33,059 bases of DNA from Fibrobacter sp. (GTDB lineage Bacteria > Fibrobacterota > Fibrobacteria > Fibrobacterales > Fibrobacteraceae), in NCBI RefSeq assembly GCF_017545445.1, contig NZ_JAFWOM010000004.1, positions 1 to 33,059 of the forward strand. Reading direction: 5' to 3'. The translations under genes and the position numbers were made by a program. This document shows positions 29,108 through 33,059 of the stretch, piece by piece. Each line of letters opens with the position of its first letter. Position 1 is the first letter of the stretch. The notes below the pieces were generated by a model, which saw only the letters and a list, made by a program, of their open reading frames with translations, was not told where the DNA came from and made no database searches.

Positions 29108-29635
29108 ATGAACAATCAAATCACAATTCTTCTATCGCATCCTAACATTTGTAACTCAATGTTTAACAAATACTTAGTGGATATCAACAGGAAAAATCCA
29201 AATTTTTGTTTTCACCACCTTGACAAAAACAGAAATAATGGTTATTTCGATTTAAATGTTGAAAAAAATTTACTTCGAGAGTCTAAAGCGATCGTCTGGC
29301 AGTTCCCTATATATTGGTACAACTCCCCCGCAAGTCTGCGCGACTGGCAAGACCAAGTCATGAGTCCAATTGTCTATAGTGCCGACAACTTTCTGAAAGG
29401 GATGCCCGTACGCGTCGTGTTTACCGCAGGCGCCGCCGCCGAACACTACACCCACGAAGGCCTCAACCGCTTCACGGCAGAAGAAATGCTCATCCCGTTC
29501 GAAATGACCGCGAACGCCGCCGGCATGAAATGGTTTAAGCCGCTCGGTTTTTACGGGTGCAGCCCGGATATGCCAAAGGCCGCCCTCGAAAAGGCGGCCC
29601 AGGATTACGAAAAAAGTTTGTTAGAATTACTTTAG
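29108..29635 (+). CDS. Flavodoxin-fold NAD(P)H-dependent oxidoreductase
   Basis: A 175-residue member of the flavodoxin_2 (NQO/MdaB/KefF-like) family. The segment AIVWQFPIYWYNSPASLRDW and QDQV is the FMN-contact block, followed by FTAGAAAEHYTHEGLN and the late motif FYGCSP. Members reduce quinones or act as ancillary subunits of KefC-type transporters. TATAAT at 29072-29077 in AT-rich DNA may be its promoter. Its 3' end overlaps by 9 bp the convergent SIMPL gene, and an inverted repeat within its last codons (GGCCGCC/GGCGGCC, 29578-29599) may terminate that opposing transcript. Confidence 0.85.
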   Translation: MNNQITILLSHPNICNSMFNKYLVDINRKNPNFCFHHLDKNRNNGYFDLNVEKNLLRESKAIVWQFPIYWYNSPASLRDWQDQVMSPIVYSADNFLKGMPVRVVFTAGAAAEHYTHEGLNRFTAEEMLIPFEMTANAAGMKWFKPLGFYGCSPDMPKAALEKAAQDYEKSLLELL

Positions 29636-30418
29636 TTCAAACGTCACGCGGACGGAAGCACTGACCTCGACGGAATCGGCAATTGCACTTTCGTCAGGCA
29701 TTGCAGCCTCCGCAGCACCGTCCATCATTGCAGATTTCGCCATCATGAGACCGTTCGTGCGGAGGCGAATCGGCCTGTAATAGACACCGCCGCCTTCGCC
29801 ATTGATTTGAAGCACTCGGCCAAGGCTAGCTCCAACGCCTTCGGCGTATTCTTTTGCCTTGTTCCTAGCCTTTTCGCCCACAGCCTTGATAACTTTAGAC
29901 TGCACGGCGTTTTCGTCCTTGAGCCCAGCCGACGTACGGCGGATTTCAACATCCGGTTCCGGAGAAAGAGCCTGCACAAGAGCGGCTGCATCAATTTTCC
30001 TGTTCACGGTAATGACAAAACTCTGCGTCGCCACATAGCCTACAAGTTCGCGCTTGTTGTTGCGGTAAGTCCATTCCTTGCGGATATCGACGCTATTCTG
30101 TTCCACGTCGGACTGCGGAATGTCCAGCGACTTGACGTTTTCAAAAATCACGGAGCGGCGTTCCGAAATGCGTTTAAAGACAGCTTCCTTGTCCTTGCCG
30201 CGGATTTCGAGGCTAAAGCCCATCTCGAACTTGTCGGCGGCGAACTTCTTGGTTTCGGACGCCGAGACCTCGATACGCGGGACCTCGATTGTCGTAGTGC
30301 CATTGGCATTGACCGTCGGAACCACCGCAGCGCGATCGTCCTTGACCGTGCGGATGAGGAAAATAACGCAAACAAGAAGCGCTATCAAATAAACCATGTT
30401 TAGCAGTTTTGATATCAT
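29627..30418 (-). CDS. SIMPL (DUF541) domain protein, single domain
   Basis: A 263-residue protein with one N-terminal membrane anchor (LLNMVYLIALLVCVIFLIRT) and a SIMPL/DUF541 domain (about 45-263). Typical parts are EIRGKDKEAVFKRISERRS, ELVGYVATQSFVI, and the ending SVEVSASVRVTFELK. SIMPL proteins are envelope proteins of unclear function, related to periplasmic oxidative-stress and porin-associated proteins (E. coli YggE). It is 126 bp after a two-domain paralogue on the same strand. GAGGG precedes the ATG; a copy of the start region (ATGATATCAAAAC) lies 33 bp upstream as a 5-codon decoy. Confidence 0.88.
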   Translation of the reverse strand: MISKLLNMVYLIALLVCVIFLIRTVKDDRAAVVPTVNANGTTTIEVPRIEVSASETKKFAADKFEMGFSLEIRGKDKEAVFKRISERRSVIFENVKSLDIPQSDVEQNSVDIRKEWTYRNNKRELVGYVATQSFVITVNRKIDAAALVQALSPEPDVEIRRTSAGLKDENAVQSKVIKAVGEKARNKAKEYAEGVGASLGRVLQINGEGGGVYYRPIRLRTNGLMMAKSAMMDGAAEAAMPDESAIADSVEVSASVRVTFELK

Positions 30419-30458
30419 TGTTTAGCCCTCTTTTTAATGTTTTGATATCATTTTGTCA

Positions 30459-30496
30459 CCCCGGCTTAGGTCCCTGAGCTTGTCGAAGGGCCGGGG
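30459..30496. repeat. Interspersed GC-rich repeat between the SIMPL genes
   Basis: CCCCGGC (30459-30465) and GCCGGGG (30490-30496) enclose CCCTGAGCTTGTCGAAGGG, a sequence type seen dispersed in many bacterial genomes. It may act as a terminator or processing site between the two genes. Confidence 0.65.
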
Positions 30497-30544
30497 CCAA
30501 CTTTTATGGATTTAAAATAGTCATTTTCTATAAGAAAAACCACT

Positions 30545-31984
30545 TTACTTCAGTTCGACGACCACATTGACGCGAGAACTGACCTCGACAGAATCCGCAA
30601 TCATGTCACCGGCGCCACCTCCCAAAAGACCGGCCAAGCCTCCACCAAAACTACTTGAAAGCCCTCGTCTGTTTCCAAGAACGGTCCTACCCCTGGCATT
30701 GGATTCATAAGAAATCTCGTTGACAATATTGTAATCCTCAGAAGAGTTGTCCCCCACAAAAACAACATCGCCCAGTTTTCCACCAAAGCCCTCGGCAATC
30801 GCCGTCGCACGAGCCATGGCCTTACGCCCGGCAATTTCGGTCACGAGGACCTGAAGGGAATCTCGATTTTTCAACACGGACGAGATTTCACTAACAACAA
30901 TATTGTCCGCACCACCGACCTCCGCCAAAAAAGCCGCCGCATCCTGCTTGGACGTAAAATTGACCGTAACAAACTGGCGGGCTCTAAAACGGCTCTTCTT
31001 GTGCGCATTGTTTTCCATATCCCATCTTGACTTGATTCCAATCCTTGCGGTATGGACTTCTATTTCGGATTCGGCAACGCCCAAATTTTTAGCAAGCGAA
31101 ACGATAGAATCCTTCACACGCCCCACTTGGTTGTAGATTTCATCCCTGTTATTGCCATCAACCACCGCCCCCGCAGAAATAGTAAACAGGTCCGCCAAGA
31201 ATTTCTTAGATTCATCCTGACTCACCTGGACATAAGATTGCTTGGGTTCATCACGTCCCTTTAGCTGCACAGACACATTCAATTCTGCGCGGATGCAAAC
31301 GGAATCCGAATAGCTCGCATACTCTTTAACGTTGGAATTGCCTTCGGCAGCTAGAATTCTCCCCGCCGTAGCCCCGACGCTCCGGGCATATACATCGGCC
31401 TCTTTCAGAACCTTCTTGCAAGCACGCTTTATCGTTTCGACCTCTAGCGAATCTGCATTTTTCAATCCGCCAACAGTTTTAAGTTCATCTACAAAATCGA
31501 GAGTCGCCAATTTGCGTTCGACTTCGTCGGTACGGGACTTGTTCGGTAACTTGATTTCGATAACCTGCTGGGCCACGTAGCCTAGCAAAATTCTTTTTCC
31601 TTTGAGATAATCAACATCGGTAGAAATGCTCATCGAATGCATGTCGTAACTTGATTTTTCGACATTCAATTCTTTGAACATCGAAAGCAACTTTTCGCGG
31701 CTTTCGTTCAGCAAGTTAAAAGCGCGGCTCTTTTCCTTATGCTTTTGAACAATCTTGAACGTTATCTTGTACTCGTCAGCGAGAAACATCTCTTGCTCAC
31801 TCGTCGAAAGCGAGATGACATTCCAGCCGTCCTTGACTTTAGTCTGTTCGCTCGCAACCTCAGGAGCCGTCGATGCCGCAACATTCCCCTTGTTCGCTTG
31901 GTCGTCACGCCCGAGTTTCATCGAAAGAATCAGGCACACGAATGCGAGCACAATAATAACGATGTACGAAACCTTGTTCTGCAT
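30545..31984 (-). CDS. SIMPL (DUF541) protein with two tandem domains
   Basis: A 479-residue protein with an N-terminal anchor (VSYIVIIVLAFVCLILSMKL) and two SIMPL domains in tandem, about 50-245 and 250-479. Each has a QQVIEIKLPN / RQFVTVNFTS strand, an ENSS/GLKNADSLEV-type helix start and the closing strand (CIRAELNVSVQLK; SVEVSSRVNVVVELK). Most family members have one domain, so this is an internal duplication. AGGAG precedes the ATG. It follows the lipoprotein gene by 20 bp and precedes its one-domain paralogue, suggesting a shared envelope role. Confidence 0.88.
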   Translation of the reverse strand: MQNKVSYIVIIVLAFVCLILSMKLGRDDQANKGNVAASTAPEVASEQTKVKDGWNVISLSTSEQEMFLADEYKITFKIVQKHKEKSRAFNLLNESREKLLSMFKELNVEKSSYDMHSMSISTDVDYLKGKRILLGYVAQQVIEIKLPNKSRTDEVERKLATLDFVDELKTVGGLKNADSLEVETIKRACKKVLKEADVYARSVGATAGRILAAEGNSNVKEYASYSDSVCIRAELNVSVQLKGRDEPKQSYVQVSQDESKKFLADLFTISAGAVVDGNNRDEIYNQVGRVKDSIVSLAKNLGVAESEIEVHTARIGIKSRWDMENNAHKKSRFRARQFVTVNFTSKQDAAAFLAEVGGADNIVVSEISSVLKNRDSLQVLVTEIAGRKAMARATAIAEGFGGKLGDVVFVGDNSSEDYNIVNEISYESNARGRTVLGNRRGLSSSFGGGLAGLLGGGAGDMIADSVEVSSRVNVVVELK

Positions 31985-32004
31985 ATTTTTCTCCTATACT
32001 GATA

Positions 32005-32445
32005 TCAATTTAATTTTTTCAAAGAATCCAAATTTATTTCCCAATGATTTCCTTTAGGTGGACCTAAAAAAAATCTTTTTTCTTCAAGTTTAACGAGTAA
32101 ATCTATTACTTTATAATCATTACCATTAGTCAACTCCTGCAAACTTATTTGGTCAACAACATTTGAATCGACAAGCCACTGTACAATACAGCCATCTATA
32201 CAAGTTCCACCAAGCATAGTTTCTGTCACTACATGACCATCTTTTTCTTGCTTAATCAAACAATCATTGACTTGTCTAACAGGATTACCAACATAAATAA
32301 CAGAGTTTAAGCGTTGATCCTTTTTTAATTCATATTTACTACTGTAAATCAAAACATTACTAAACGCCATTGGGTTTTCAAGCGGCCACATGCACCCAGC
32401 CAAAAACAACAAAGCACAACATAGAAAACGCCCAATTTTCCACAT
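32005..32445 (-). CDS. Small lipoprotein upstream of the SIMPL genes
   Basis: A 146-residue protein with a type II signal peptide: MWKIGRFLCCALLFLAGCMW, lipobox LAGC with the acylated Cys at 18. The mature part has three further cysteines (DCLIK, GTCIDGCIV), possibly one disulfide pair, and no family I recognise. It is the first gene of the minus-strand group, 20 bp before the two-domain SIMPL gene, so the lipoprotein and SIMPL proteins may act together in the envelope. Confidence 0.7.
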   Translation of the reverse strand: MWKIGRFLCCALLFLAGCMWPLENPMAFSNVLIYSSKYELKKDQRLNSVIYVGNPVRQVNDCLIKQEKDGHVVTETMLGGTCIDGCIVQWLVDSNVVDQISLQELTNGNDYKVIDLLVKLEEKRFFLGPPKGNHWEINLDSLKKLN

Positions 32446-32457
32446 CTTTAATTTCCC

Positions 32458-32465
32458 TAAATATA
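32458..32465 (-). promoter_or_regulatory. -10-like element of the lipoprotein/SIMPL operon
   Basis: TATATTTA on the minus strand, 12 bp before the lipoprotein ATG, matches the recurring TAnnTTTG-like pattern. Confidence 0.4.
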
Positions 32466-32639
32466 TGGACTCCCTTTCCTATCCACCAACAGACATGAAG
32501 GATGAAATCACCGAATGATAAACTACTTAATTTCAGTACAGCAACGCATAAAATTAATTTTTACATATTTGGGGAGTCCCCAGCCACTTTCAGGAATAGA
32601 CTTGAGGGGATCCAGCGATTCACCTCTTGTCTAAATTTC

Positions 32640-32647
32640 TATATTTG
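32640..32647 (+). promoter_or_regulatory. -10-like element of thrC (TAnnTTTG)
   Basis: TATATTTG in TTTCTATATTTGCGACG lies 24 bp before the thrC start, an exact TAnnTTTG match. AGAGG at 32661-32665 is the ribosome binding site. Confidence 0.5.
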
Positions 32648-32671
32648 CGACGTAAAATTAAAGAGGAAATT

Positions 32672-33059
32672 ATGTCTCAGTTTAACGCTCATTTCAGAAA
32701 CATCAACGGCGACGACACCTACCCGCTGACCGACGTCATTTACCGCAGCAAGGTCGATGGGAGCCTGCTCGAAGTCGAACACGACCGCGCAGCACTTGCA
32801 AGCAAGAGCCCCGAAGAATGGAAGAAGCTCTTTGCCGAACGCCGCATGAGCTTCAAGCCCGAAGACATGAGCGGTATCTGGAGCAAGCGTGAAATGGTGC
32901 TCCCGGACATGCCGGTCGAAGACATCGTCACCATGCGCGAAGGCTGGAGCCCGCTTTTTGACGCAGCTCCGCTCGCAAAAGATTTAGGCATCGGAAGCCT
33001 CAAAGTGAAGCTTTGCGGTAACTCCCACACGGGTAGCTTCAAGGACCTCGGCATGACGG
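32672..33059 (+). CDS. thrC: Threonine synthase, 5' part (runs off the window)
   Basis: The first 129 codons of a PLP-dependent threonine synthase. It starts MSQFNAHFRNINGDDTYPLT and reaches the pyridoxal-phosphate lysine in HTGSFKDLGMT at the window edge. The preceding MREGWSPLFDAAPLAKDLGI is the usual TPL-type block. The enzyme converts O-phosphohomoserine to threonine. Good ribosome binding site and promoter element upstream. The gene continues beyond 33059. Confidence 0.9.
   Translation, partial: MSQFNAHFRNINGDDTYPLTDVIYRSKVDGSLLEVEHDRAALASKSPEEWKKLFAERRMSFKPEDMSGIWSKREMVLPDMPVEDIVTMREGWSPLFDAAPLAKDLGIGSLKVKLCGNSHTGSFKDLGMT

Overview
The window looks like chromosomal DNA of a Fibrobacter-type bacterium (Fibrobacterota). 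This is inferred, not proven. It rests on moderate GC, a housekeeping set of lipid A acyltransferase-like, NadA, PanB, CstA, RecD2 and class III ribonucleotide reductase genes, several signal-peptide outer-membrane beta-barrel-like proteins, -10 regions that repeatedly read TAnnTTTG as in Bacteroidetes, and peculiar word-like repeats between genes.

Positions 1-4700 are an AT-richer accessory island. It holds an N-terminally truncated DUF1016/YhcG PD-(D/E)xK nuclease gene, a DUF3791 gene with a frameshifted partner, a complete tripartite hipB-hipS-hipT toxin-antitoxin operon with two operator-like repeats around its promoter, an internally deleted DUF1016 remnant, and a full DUF1016 gene. The full gene follows a promoter that leads almost directly into a terminator-type hairpin. 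A third DUF1016 gene (different subtype) lies alone at 24254-25387.

The most notable signal is that all four DUF1016 copies carry a perfect or near-perfect inverted repeat at the same place, the variable linker just before the conserved W-x-H-[YH] segment. Its sequence differs in each copy while the arms stay complementary. Two related copies (3336-3360 and 3949-3973) differ by two compensatory pair changes plus the unpaired centre. The loop of the leader hairpin before the full gene repeats 10 nt of that gene's own palindrome. Truncation points of the two broken copies lie next to the palindrome. I know of no description of this.

From 4767 to 20428 the plus strand is mostly housekeeping: recQ, a small membrane protein, a HIT protein, recO, panB, an H1-like Lys/Ala-rich protein, a short unknown gene overlapping a Ppx/GppA phosphatase with an unusual low-complexity insertion, a pseudouridine synthase, an ApaH-like phosphatase, nadA, an outer-membrane-like protein, cstA and recD2. 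One minus-strand acyltransferase gene lies among them. From 20448 to 24116 the minus strand holds three tandem envelope proteins sharing N-terminal DT[VI]YV motifs and an SGNH hydrolase.

From 25532 to 28898 the minus strand carries nrdD, a separate 48-codon ORF holding the glycyl-radical motif, and nrdG. NrdR-box-like sites lie upstream. Then come a flavodoxin-fold reductase, two SIMPL-domain proteins with an upstream lipoprotein, and the start of threonine synthase, cut by the window edge.

Intergenic gaps around recO, the pseudouridine synthase, the phosphatase, nadA and the nrd genes are filled by repeats of short locus-specific words. Several form complementary arms around a GGCGGC-nnn-GCCGC core, and they often run right up to stop and start codons.
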